Part shown: positions 1-6,167 of the stretch, piece by piece
How the letters are laid out: each line of letters starts with the position of its first letter
Numbering within the stretch: the first letter of the stretch is position 1
Program-made: the position numbers and the translations under genes
Origin: an uncultured Ruminococcus sp.
Lineage (GTDB): Bacteria; Bacillota; Clostridia; Oscillospirales; Ruminococcaceae
Assembly: GCA_900543105.1 (NCBI GenBank)
Contig: UQQA01000114.1
Location: forward strand, 1 to 8,265
Reading direction: 5' to 3'
DNA: 8,265 nt
Notes under the pieces: model-generated
The model's input: only the letters and a program-made list of their open reading frames with translations
Told to the model about the DNA's origin: nothing
Databases searched by the model: none

Positions 1-178
1 CAGAGCCACCTTGTCGCTTCCGCAGAAGCGAAACACTCTAAACTAACAGCGAAAAGCTTGTTGCAATAGCGTAATCACTAACAAATATAAAGGCGCAATT
101 CACAACAAAAAGGGAAAACGAAATTTGAGAAATCAGTTTCGTAAACCTAAAAAAGTGAATTGCGCCTATTCTTTATGT
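1..178 (+). repeat. Structured non-coding repeat, copy 1 (extends off the left edge)
   Basis: This copy matches the reverse complement of 380-582 over most of its length. Exact shared blocks include AGCGTAATCACTAACA, AAGGCGCAATTCACA and TGAGAAATCAGTT. Reading along the plus strand it has a small hairpin at 15-30 (CGCTTC, loop CGCA, GAAGCG), then an unpaired A-rich stretch, then a long hairpin at 91-167, then a T-rich tail. No open reading frame or protein-like stretch covers it. It may be a MITE-like mobile repeat or a structured RNA; I do not recognise a named family. The outer boundary is not visible because the match seems to reach the window edge. Confidence 0.75.
91..167. repeat. Long interrupted hairpin inside repeat copy 1
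   Basis: The outer arms AGGCGCAATTCAC (91-103) and GTGAATTGCGCCT (155-167) are perfect 13-bp complements. Inside are an A-rich internal loop, a short AGG/CCT stem, a second A-rich internal loop, an ACGAAA (118-123)/TTTCGT (136-141) stem and a terminal loop containing TGAGAAATCAG. The layout is the same as in the hairpin at 392-466, but the inner stem sequence differs. Confidence 0.8.
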
Positions 179-194
179 ACGGAAAAACTACCCC

Positions 195-239
195 TTGCAG
201 GTCATATATGCGAACAAAGTGAGTATATATGACCTGCAA
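195..239. repeat. 15-bp perfect palindrome with CGAACAAAGTGAG loop
   Basis: TTGCAGGTCATATAT (195-209) and ATATATGACCTGCAA (225-239) are exact complements around the 15-nt centre 210-224. The centre can extend the helix by a G-T wobble and a C-G pair. Two opposed G-A mismatches, A-T and C-G pairs and an AAA triloop then follow. The same central pattern occurs in the atpH-atpA junction at 5020-5032 and 5046-5058, with different arms. No T-run follows it, so it is not a typical terminator. Its function is unknown. Confidence 0.75.
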
Positions 240-380
240 CGCTGTATGAATTCTGAACGTCACGTCATCTGTTTGCTCATTGTTTTCACATTCATATCCC
301 ATAGCTGTTCAAACGATGTCGGAGTAAAATGCTTATCGCTTTCGCTCTGCGCATTTCACGCCGAGGATAGTTCCTTTGAT

Positions 381-473
381 AAAAAAAGTATGGCGCAATT
401 CACATTTTATGGTTTTACAGAACTGATTTCTCACGTTCTGTTTTACCTTTTTGTGTGAATTGCGCCTTTTTTT
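381..473. terminator. Bidirectional terminator-like hairpin, probable end of the atp transcript
   Basis: The arms GGCGCAATTCACA (392-404) and TGTGAATTGCGCC (454-466) pair over 13 bp. Inside are GGT/ACC and ACAGAAC/GTTCTGT (417-423/435-441) stems and an 11-nt loop. On the plus strand seven T follow directly (467-473). On the minus strand seven T follow three bases after the stem (A-run 381-387). It is the first convincing stem plus T-run downstream of atpC on the minus strand, so I infer that atp transcription can stop here. The hairpin is unusually long and interrupted for a standard terminator. Confidence 0.55.
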
Positions 474-562
474 AGCTGTTAGTGATTACGCTGTTGCGGC
501 AATGTTTTAGCTGTTGGTTTAAGGTGTTTCGCTCTTCTGCTAAAGGTCAAATTGACCTGCGA

Positions 563-582
563 CAAGGGACGCTGTCCCCTTG
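563..582. repeat. Short GC-rich hairpin at the outer end of repeat copy 2
   Basis: CAAGGGAC (563-570) pairs with GTCCCCTTG (574-582) with one bulged C and a GCT loop. It adjoins the palindrome at 544-558. No T-run follows on either strand, so I do not call it a terminator. It is probably part of the repeat family, because a similar CCTTGTCGC stretch is present near the outer end of copy 1 at 9-17. Confidence 0.5.
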
Positions 583-647
583 ACCCCTGCCACCCTTTGA
601 AAAGCGTGGACATAAACTTTAGTTGGCTTCGCATCGCTGCGGCTTTT

Positions 648-1058
648 TTACTTCAGCATTGAGTGGACGCTTATTCGATTGAGCGCTCTCTGTAGCTTTA
701 ATTCGGCAATGTCAAGCTCGTGCTTATCCTTAAGATGCTGGAGCTTATCCCTTGCTTCCGCTTCGGAGCGTTTCGCCCATTCGACATCGATCTCATCTGC
801 CCATTCAACTGCGTTTGCAATGATAGATACCTTGTTTCCGCCGACTTTGATTATTCCCGACGAAAGCGCTGCTATTTTAAATGTTCCGTCCTGATTTTTT
901 ATCTTGACGGGACCCGACGGCAGGCTTGCTACAAGGCTCGTATGATTTGCGAGGATACCGATATCTCCCTCGGTCGTTCTGACGATGACCATTGAGGTCT
1001 CATCGTCATAGAACGTCTTTTCGGGAGTAATGATCGAGAGTCTGAACTCGGCAGCCAT
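648..1058 (-). CDS. atpC: F1Fo ATP synthase epsilon subunit
   Basis: Epsilon is part of the central stalk. It binds gamma and the c-ring and, in bacteria, can inhibit ATP hydrolysis. At 136 aa it has the usual length. The N-terminal part (about residues 1-85, starting AAEFRLSIITPEKTFYDDE and including a TTEGDIGILANHTSLVA stretch) fits the beta-sandwich domain. Residues about 88-132 fit the C-terminal helical hairpin (EAEARDKLQHLKDK, then ELKLQRALNRI). The start ATG is preceded at good spacing by GGAGGTGG. It is the last gene of the operon, 14 bp after atpD. The coding sequence ends in TAA at 648-650, and the structured repeat begins about 65 bp further on. Identity is secure from both sequence and position. 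Confidence 0.97.
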   Translation of the reverse strand: MAAEFRLSIITPEKTFYDDETSMVIVRTTEGDIGILANHTSLVASLPSGPVKIKNQDGTFKIAALSSGIIKVGGNKVSIIANAVEWADEIDVEWAKRSEAEARDKLQHLKDKHELDIAELKLQRALNRISVHSMLK

Positions 1059-1072
1059 TATTCCACCTCCGA

Positions 1073-2476
1073 TTATTCAGCGCTCATTGTTTTTGCTTTT
1101 TCCACTACCTCGTCTATTGTTCCTGCAAAGAGGAATGCAGACTCGGGGAGGTCGTCGTGAAGACCTTCGATGATCTCCTTGAAGCCTCTGATAGTTTCCT
1201 TGAGCGGTACATATTTACCCTGATAGCCTGTGAACTGCTCCGCAACGGAGAACGGCTGTGAGAGGAAACGCTGTATCTTTCTTGCTCTTGAAACGGTGAG
1301 CTTATCTTCATCGGAAAGCTCGTCCATACCCATGATAGCGATGATATCCTGGAGTTCGGTATATCTCTGGAGGATATTCTGAACGGCTCTTGCTGTTTCG
1401 TAATGCTCTTTTCCGACGATATCGGGGGAGAGTATTCTCGAAGTCGAGTCAAGAGGGTCAACTGCGGGGTAAATACCGAGCGATGCGATATCTCTTGAAA
1501 GAACCGTTGTAGCGTCAAGGTGGGCGAAGGTTGTTGCAGGAGCAGGGTCGGTAAGGTCATCGGCAGGAACGTAAACGGCCTGTACCGATGTGATAGAACC
1601 CTTGCTCGTGGAAGTGATACGCTCCTGAAGAGCGCCCATTTCCGTTGCAAGTGTCGGCTGGTAACCAACGGCGGACGGCATACGTCCGAGAAGTGCGGAA
1701 ACCTCCGAACCTGCCTGTGTGAAACGGAAGATATTATCGATGAAGAGAAGAACGTCCTGTCCCTCAACGTCACGGAAATATTCAGCCATTGTAAGTCCCG
1801 AAAGACCTACTCTCATTCTTGCTCCCGGCGGTTCGTTCATCTGACCGTAAACGAGGACGGTCTTGTCAATAACTCCCGACTCAGTCATTTCGTTGTAAAG
1901 GTCGTTGCCCTCACGGGTACGTTCACCAACGCCCGTGAATACGGAGATACCGCCGTGCTGATTTGCAACGTTGTTGATAAGCTCCTGAATAAGGACTGTC
2001 TTACCAACGCCTGCGCCTCCGAAAAGACCGATCTTACCGCCTTTGAGGTAAGGACAGATAAGGTCGATTACCTTGATGCCTGTTTCGAGTATCTCGTTAG
2101 CGGCAGCCTGCTCTTCGTAGGAAGGCGCTTCTCTGTGGATAGCCCATCTTTCCTCACATTTGGGTGCGGGCTTGTTGTCAACGGGTTCGCCGAGAATGTT
2201 GAAGATTCTTCCGAGCGTACCTCTGCCGACCGGAACGGTGATAGGACTGCCCGTATCAACTGCGTCAATGCCTCTTACAAGTCCGTCTGTGGAGGACATT
2301 GCGATGCATCGAACAACATCGTCGCCGATATGCTGTGCAACCTCGCAGACAAGCTTTTCACCGTTGTTGTCAATTTCTATTGCATTCAGAAGATTCGGCA
2401 GGTGATCCTTTTCAAATGCGATATCGACTACCGCACCGATGATCTGGACTACCTTACCGATATTTTTCTGTGGCAT
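1073..2476 (-). CDS. atpD: F1Fo ATP synthase beta subunit (catalytic)
   Basis: This is the catalytic nucleotide-binding subunit of alpha3beta3. I set the start at 2476 (MPQKNIGKVVQ, 467 aa), because AGAGGTGA lies 7 nt upstream and the protein then begins like the family. An ATG 12 codons further upstream lacks such a site. From this start, the Walker A motif GGAGVGKT is at 153-160. GERTREG follows, with the catalytic glutamate at about 185. The Walker B LLFIDN has its aspartate at 247, and the DELSEED-type loop DELSDED is at 385-391. The sequence EVSALLGRMPSAVGYQPTL is also present. All key residues are intact. It lies 80 bp after atpG and 14 bp before atpC. Confidence 0.98.
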   Translation of the reverse strand: MPQKNIGKVVQIIGAVVDIAFEKDHLPNLLNAIEIDNNGEKLVCEVAQHIGDDVVRCIAMSSTDGLVRGIDAVDTGSPITVPVGRGTLGRIFNILGEPVDNKPAPKCEERWAIHREAPSYEEQAAANEILETGIKVIDLICPYLKGGKIGLFGGAGVGKTVLIQELINNVANQHGGISVFTGVGERTREGNDLYNEMTESGVIDKTVLVYGQMNEPPGARMRVGLSGLTMAEYFRDVEGQDVLLFIDNIFRFTQAGSEVSALLGRMPSAVGYQPTLATEMGALQERITSTSKGSITSVQAVYVPADDLTDPAPATTFAHLDATTVLSRDIASLGIYPAVDPLDSTSRILSPDIVGKEHYETARAVQNILQRYTELQDIIAIMGMDELSDEDKLTVSRARKIQRFLSQPFSVAEQFTGYQGKYVPLKETIRGFKEIIEGLHDDLPESAFLFAGTIDEVVEKAKTMSAE

Positions 2477-2483
2477 TATTTGA

Positions 2484-2491
2484 TCACCTCT
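2484..2491 (-). promoter_or_regulatory. Ribosome binding site that sets the atpD start
   Basis: AGAGGTGA on the minus strand lies 7 nt before the ATG at 2474-2476. It supports the start at MPQKNIG rather than the upstream in-frame ATG at 2510-2512. Confidence 0.85.
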
Positions 2492-2508
2492 TATTTTAAA
2501 TTGGGTGT

Positions 2509-2534
2509 GCAATGCATTGTGACCGCCGCATTGC
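2509..2534 (-). other. Intercistronic hairpin between atpG and atpD
   Basis: GCAATGC (2509-2515) pairs with GCATTGC (2528-2534) around a 12-nt loop. An overlapping palindrome CAATGCATTG lies at 2510-2519, so two alternative pairings are possible. No T-run follows on the minus strand. It is more likely an mRNA structure or chance than a terminator. Confidence 0.35.
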
Positions 2535-2556
2535 GTTCGGGCGTTTTATCGGAGCG

Positions 2557-3426
2557 TCATTCCTGAGCGGAAGCACCGCCGACGATCTCCGTGATCTCCT
2601 GAGTGATCGCAGACTGTCTTGCTCGGTTGTAGACGAGCGAGAGGTTGGAGATCATTTCTCCTGCGTTGTCGGAAGCGTTTTCCATTGCGCTTCTTCTTGC
2701 AGCCTGCTCTGCGGCAAAGCTTTCAACTATCGCAGAATATACAACGCCTGTGATATATTTGGGAACAATGGCGTTAAAAACAGCCTCGGCTGAGGGTTCA
2801 TATATGGGAAGCTCGTGAACCTTCTTTTCCTGCTTCGGTATATCGAGCGGCAGGATAGGACTGAACTTCGCAACCTGAGAGAGCGTTGAAACGAACTCGG
2901 TCGAAACAAGCTCCACAGATGTGACCTCGCCTTTAAGATATGGCTCGACTATATCATCGGCAATGGCAGCTGCGCCGTTTATGCGCAGGTCCTGACCGAC
3001 ATTGATATAAGTCTGCACGACATCATAGCCATGCTTTGTGAAAAATTCGGCTGATTTTTTGCCGACAGCAAGAACCTTGACCTTGCTGCCCTCGTCCGTA
3101 AGCTCCTTTATACGGGCTGCGGCAAGCTTCGTTATATTTGAGTTGAAGCCGCCCGCAAGACCTCGGTCGCCTGCGATAACGACAAGCATTACCGTGCCTG
3201 CGCCGTCCTGCTTACGGGTAAAGGGAGAAAAGAAGTTCTCATTTTCGGATTGGATCTCGCACATTGTTTCATGCAGCGACTTATAGAACGGGCGAGCCTT
3301 GTCAGCCTTTTCCTTGGCTTTGCGCAGCTTCGATGAAGAAACAACTTCCATAGCCTTTGTGATCTGCAAGGTGGACTCGACGCTCTTTATACGCCTTTTT
3401 ATGCTTTTCATATTGCCCGAGGCCAT
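2557..3426 (-). CDS. atpG: F1Fo ATP synthase gamma subunit
   Basis: Gamma is the rotating shaft that couples the c-ring to the catalytic sites. The 289 aa match the normal length. The N-terminal helix (about residues 1-55) carries the family pattern KSIKRRIKSVESTLQITKAM. The Rossmann-like middle contains VVIAGDRGLAGGFNSN. The C-terminal helix (from about 235) contains EQAARRSAMENASDNAGEMI and forms the other half of the coiled coil. The start MASGNMKSIKRR fits the family; a purine-rich AAAGGATGG lies upstream, and M6 is a less likely alternative. The gene sits between atpA (39 bp gap) and atpD (80 bp gap). Confidence 0.97.
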   Translation of the reverse strand: MASGNMKSIKRRIKSVESTLQITKAMEVVSSSKLRKAKEKADKARPFYKSLHETMCEIQSENENFFSPFTRKQDGAGTVMLVVIAGDRGLAGGFNSNITKLAAARIKELTDEGSKVKVLAVGKKSAEFFTKHGYDVVQTYINVGQDLRINGAAAIADDIVEPYLKGEVTSVELVSTEFVSTLSQVAKFSPILPLDIPKQEKKVHELPIYEPSAEAVFNAIVPKYITGVVYSAIVESFAAEQAARRSAMENASDNAGEMISNLSLVYNRARQSAITQEITEIVGGASAQE

Positions 3427-3465
3427 ACAAAATCCATCCTTTCTTTACCTGTTTCCGTCAGCGGT

Positions 3466-4983
3466 TCAAGCCTTTTCGGCGAGGAACTTCTTGACGAATT
3501 CGTTGAGCGCATCTTTGAGTTCGTCCTCTGCTTCGGGAGTAAGAACCTTCTGCGTTCTGATAGTTTCGGTAATGTCGGGGTGAGATTCTGCGATGAAATC
3601 GAACATTTCATTCTGGAATTCGAGAACGTCCGAAACGGCAATATCCTTTAAATAGTTATGCGTTACGGCATAGATGATAAGAACCTGATTTTCGACGGCG
3701 ATAGGCGAGTTTCTGTCCTGCTTGAGAACTTCAACAACTCTTTCACCGAGAGCAAGACGCTCCTTGGTGTCCTTATCGAGGTCAGAACCGAACTGCGAGA
3801 ACGACTGGAGTTCACGATACTGCGAGTATGTGAGCTTCAATGAACCCGAAACCTTTTTCATAGCCTTGATCTGAGCTGCACCACCAACACGGGATACGGA
3901 GATACCGGGGTTTACGGCAGGACGGATACCAGCGTTGAAAAGGTCTGTTTCAAGGAAGATCTGACCGTCTGTGATAGAAATAACGTTTGTGGGGATATAA
4001 GCCGAAACGTCGCCGGCCTGTGTTTCGATGATAGGAAGCGCAGTAAGCGAACCGCCGCCGTAGTTTTCGTTAAGGCAGCAGGCACGTTCGAGCAGTCTTG
4101 AATGGAGATAGAATACATCTCCGGGGTAAGCTTCACGTCCCGGTGGGCGCTTAAGAAGCAGAGAAAGTGTACGGTAAGCAACAGCGTGCTTCGACAGGTC
4201 ATCATAAACGCAAAGTACGTCCTTGCCCTGATCGAGGAAGTATTCACCCATTGCACAGCCCGAATAAGGAGCTATATACTGCAAAGGTGCAAGCTCGGAG
4301 GCTGTTGCGGAAACAACAATGGTATAATCCATTGCGCCGTTCTTTTCGAGCGTTTCAACAACGTTTGCAACGGTAGAACGCTTCTGACCTATAGCAACGT
4401 AGATACAGATAACGCCCTGACCCTTCTGATTGATGATAGTATCGAGCGCGATAGCGGTCTTACCCGTCTGTCTGTCGCCGATGATAAGTTCACGCTGACC
4501 TCTGCCGATAGGGATCATAGCGTCGATAGCCTTGATACCCGTCTGGAGAGGACGGCTTACTGATTTTCTTGTGATGATACCGAGAGCGGTCTTTTCGATA
4601 GGCATCGTCTTATCCGTGAGGATAGCACCCTTGCCGTCGATAGGCTGACCGAGCGAGTTTACAACTCTTCCGAGGAGTTCCTCGCCAACGGGAACTGACA
4701 TGATGCGTCCCGTTCTCTTAACGGTATCGCCCTCCTTGATACCAATGTCCGAACCGAGCATAACCGCTCCGACGAACTCCTGTTCAAGGTTGAGCGCCAT
4801 GGCATAAACGCCGTTTTCAAACTCAAGGAGTTCGCCGGACATACATTTTTCAAGTCCGTGGATCCTTGCGATACCGTCGCCGACCGTGACAACGGTTCCG
4901 GTATCGGAAAGCTCGATCTTTGAATTGTAATTCTTGATCTGTTCTTTGATTATACCGGTGATCTCATCCGGGCGTAAATCCAT
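3466..4983 (-). CDS. atpA: F1Fo ATP synthase alpha subunit
   Basis: Alpha is the non-catalytic nucleotide-binding partner of beta; it supplies the arginine finger. The frame is open from an ATG at 5001. I prefer the ATG at 4981-4983 (MDLRPDEITGIIKEQ, 505 aa), because family members begin that way and have that length; the ATG at 4984-4986 is equally possible. From this start, the Walker A motif GDRQTGKT is at 169-176. The Walker B-like region VYDDLSKHAVAYR starts near 259. The arginine finger in GISVSRVGG is R365. No good Shine-Dalgarno site lies before any of the three ATGs; only a weak GGTG precedes 4983. The 65-83 bp before it hold two copies of a hairpin-loop motif. The product is certain; the start is not. 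Confidence 0.96.
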   Translation of the reverse strand: MDLRPDEITGIIKEQIKNYNSKIELSDTGTVVTVGDGIARIHGLEKCMSGELLEFENGVYAMALNLEQEFVGAVMLGSDIGIKEGDTVKRTGRIMSVPVGEELLGRVVNSLGQPIDGKGAILTDKTMPIEKTALGIITRKSVSRPLQTGIKAIDAMIPIGRGQRELIIGDRQTGKTAIALDTIINQKGQGVICIYVAIGQKRSTVANVVETLEKNGAMDYTIVVSATASELAPLQYIAPYSGCAMGEYFLDQGKDVLCVYDDLSKHAVAYRTLSLLLKRPPGREAYPGDVFYLHSRLLERACCLNENYGGGSLTALPIIETQAGDVSAYIPTNVISITDGQIFLETDLFNAGIRPAVNPGISVSRVGGAAQIKAMKKVSGSLKLTYSQYRELQSFSQFGSDLDKDTKERLALGERVVEVLKQDRNSPIAVENQVLIIYAVTHNYLKDIAVSDVLEFQNEMFDFIAESHPDITETIRTQKVLTPEAEDELKDALNEFVKKFLAEKA

Positions 4984-5012
4984 CATTACACCAACTTTCA
5001 TAATATTTTTTG

Positions 5013-5039
5013 ATCTAAACGAACGCAGTGAGTTTAGAT
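5013..5039. repeat. Hairpin with CGAACGCAGTGAG loop in the atpH-atpA gap
   Basis: ATCTAAAC (5013-5020) and GTTTAGAT (5032-5039) are perfect 8-bp complements around GAACGCAGTGA. The centre can fold further through two opposed G-A mismatches, A-T and C-G pairs and a GCA triloop. This is the same plan as at 195-239 with unrelated arms. It occupies the leader of atpA, where a ribosome site would be expected. Confidence 0.7.
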
Positions 5040-5044
5040 TTTAT

Positions 5045-5059
5045 ACGAGCAAAGTGAGT
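5045..5059. repeat. Second, weaker copy of the CGARC..AGTGAG loop motif
   Basis: ACGAGCAAAGTGAGT repeats the central pattern of the hairpin just downstream on the plus strand (5020-5032) and of 210-224. Its flanks pair only weakly: two pairs, then T-T and A-A mismatches. It abuts the end of atpH, whose stop codon is at 5067-5069. It may be a degraded copy. Confidence 0.5.
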
Positions 5060-5066
5060 TAAAGTT

Positions 5067-5609
5067 TTATGCGATCGTACCCTTTATCTGTTTCTGGAGC
5101 GTTTCAAGACGGGTCTTTACAGTACCGTCGAGGAGCGTTCCGTTGTAGCTGACCTTCATTCCGCCGATAAGGGAGCTGTCGGTCTTTTCTTCAAGAATTA
5201 TCTTCTTGTTATAGACCTTGGAAAGCTTATCGATAAGCTTGTCCCTCTGCTTGTCCGAAAGAGGTCTGTCGGAAGTGACCGTGACTTCGGCAATTCCGCT
5301 CTTGTCGTACCATTTCTCCTTGTAGCAGTCCGCTATCTCGGGGAGATGATCCGCACGGCTCTTTTCGGTCAAAACACAAAGGAAATTGAATATCTGGTCG
5401 GAAACTCTGCCCTTGAATATCTTTTCTGCGGCTTCAAGCCTTTCCGCTACGCTCAAAGTAGGGGATTTGAGGAGCTTTGAAACCTCGGGATTTTCCTTCC
5501 ATATCTTTTTCAGAGCCATAAGCTCGTCAAAGGTTTCCTCTGCGCAGTTCTGCTCGGCGGCAAGTTCAAACAAAGCTTCGGAGTACACATTTCCAACCGA
5601 ACCTGCCAT
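5067..5609 (-). CDS. atpH: F1Fo ATP synthase delta subunit (OSCP homologue)
   Basis: Delta joins the top of alpha3beta3 to the b-subunit peripheral stalk, so the stator does not turn with the shaft. The 180 aa are typical. The N-terminal six-helix domain covers about residues 1-105 (MAGSVGNVYSEALFELA, then SPTLSVAERLEAAEKIF). The C-terminal part has the diagnostic stretch SSLIGGMKVSYNGTLLDGTV near 145-164. The start is 20 bp after the atpF stop with only a weak AGG upstream, which suggests coupled translation. The stop codon lies next to the hairpin-loop repeats that separate it from atpA. Confidence 0.95.
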   Translation of the reverse strand: MAGSVGNVYSEALFELAAEQNCAEETFDELMALKKIWKENPEVSKLLKSPTLSVAERLEAAEKIFKGRVSDQIFNFLCVLTEKSRADHLPEIADCYKEKWYDKSGIAEVTVTSDRPLSDKQRDKLIDKLSKVYNKKIILEEKTDSSLIGGMKVSYNGTLLDGTVKTRLETLQKQIKGTIA

Positions 5610-5629
5610 AAGAACCTGACCTTTCCCGA

Positions 5630-6130
5630 TTATTCTCCGATGCTGTCGATGAAGCTGTCGATAAGCTCATCGTGAGTCTTGGGGTCGATCTCCTTGGATA
5701 CGACCTTTTCTGCGATAGAGATCGCAATATCGGAAATATCGTCCTTTATCTGATTAACAGCGCGTTTCTTTTCCTTTTCAATGTCAGCGTTAGCCTTGAC
5801 GGTGATCGAGCGAGCCTCGTCCTGAGCCTCGGAGATGATCTCGTCAGAGCGTTTCTGAGCCTTTTTGGTGGCATTCTTGATGATCTCAGCCGATTCTTCC
5901 TTAGCGCCTGCGAGCTTTTCGGTGTATTCAGCTTCGAGCTCTTCAGCGTTTTTCAGCTTTTGGTCGGCCTCTTCGTAAGTTTTTTCAACTTCCGTTTTTC
6001 TCGCTTCAAGAATAGCGTTCACCTTGTCGAAAAGAAAATGCTTTACAACAAGAAACAGGATCAAAAGGTTAGCCAGAGTGCCTACGATCGTGGTCAGATC
6101 AATTGAGAAAAATTCAAAATTAGTTGACAT
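5630..6130 (-). CDS. atpF: F1Fo ATP synthase b subunit
   Basis: Subunit b is the membrane-anchored peripheral stalk that holds alpha3beta3 still against the rotor. It is 166 aa long. One membrane helix lies at about residues 11-32 (LTTIVGTLANLLILFLVVKHF). A long, highly charged helix rich in Glu, Lys and Ala follows (about 38-150) and is expected to form the right-handed coiled dimer. The C-terminus (KEIDPKTHDELIDSFID) fits the delta-binding end. GGGAGG lies 12 nt before the ATG, a slightly long spacing. There is only one b gene, so a homodimer is inferred. It lies 37 bp after atpE and 20 bp before atpH. Confidence 0.95.
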   Translation of the reverse strand: MSTNFEFFSIDLTTIVGTLANLLILFLVVKHFLFDKVNAILEARKTEVEKTYEEADQKLKNAEELEAEYTEKLAGAKEESAEIIKNATKKAQKRSDEIISEAQDEARSITVKANADIEKEKKRAVNQIKDDISDIAISIAEKVVSKEIDPKTHDELIDSFIDSIGE

Positions 6131-6167
6131 AGGCTTATTCTGCCTCCCGTTCTAAATTCTTTTTATA

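Larger units (their letters stand above)
380..582 (-). repeat. Structured non-coding repeat, copy 2 (inverted relative to copy 1)
   Basis: Read on the minus strand, this aligns with 1-178, with about three quarters or more of positions alike by eye and a few short gaps. The order is the same: the outer CCTTGTCGC end, a small palindrome (AGGTCAA/TTGACCT at 544-558), an A-rich stretch with AGCGTAATCACTAACA, a long hairpin (392-466) and a T-run. The two copies together form a large imperfect inverted repeat around a spacer of about 200 bp. It starts about 65 bp beyond the stop of atpC. It may be mobile or a structured RNA, and no coding is visible. Confidence 0.75.

Noticed and set aside
195..458. 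Open frame of 87 codons on the plus strand
   Set aside because: It begins inside a palindrome and runs through the hairpin of repeat copy 2. No ribosome site or recognisable protein is visible.
1..600. CRISPR array
   Set aside because: The repeats are two inverted copies about 200 bp apart, not regularly spaced short direct repeats.
623..646. Possible plus-strand terminator (CGCA/TGCG stem, then T6)
   Set aside because: The stem is only four or five pairs, and no plus-strand gene lies upstream to terminate. The minus-strand reading has no T-run.
1114..1773. Open frame of 219 codons on the minus strand, in another frame of atpD
   Set aside because: The product is Ser/Arg-rich and unlike a folded protein, and the intact beta subunit occupies the same strand.
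1520..2566. Open frame of 348 codons on the plus strand
   Set aside because: It lies antisense to atpD, has no ribosome site and a low-complexity, cysteine-rich product unlike any family I know. It is a shadow of the atpD codon bias.
4102..4563. Open frame of 153 codons on the plus strand
   Set aside because: It is antisense to the catalytic region of atpA and has no independent support.
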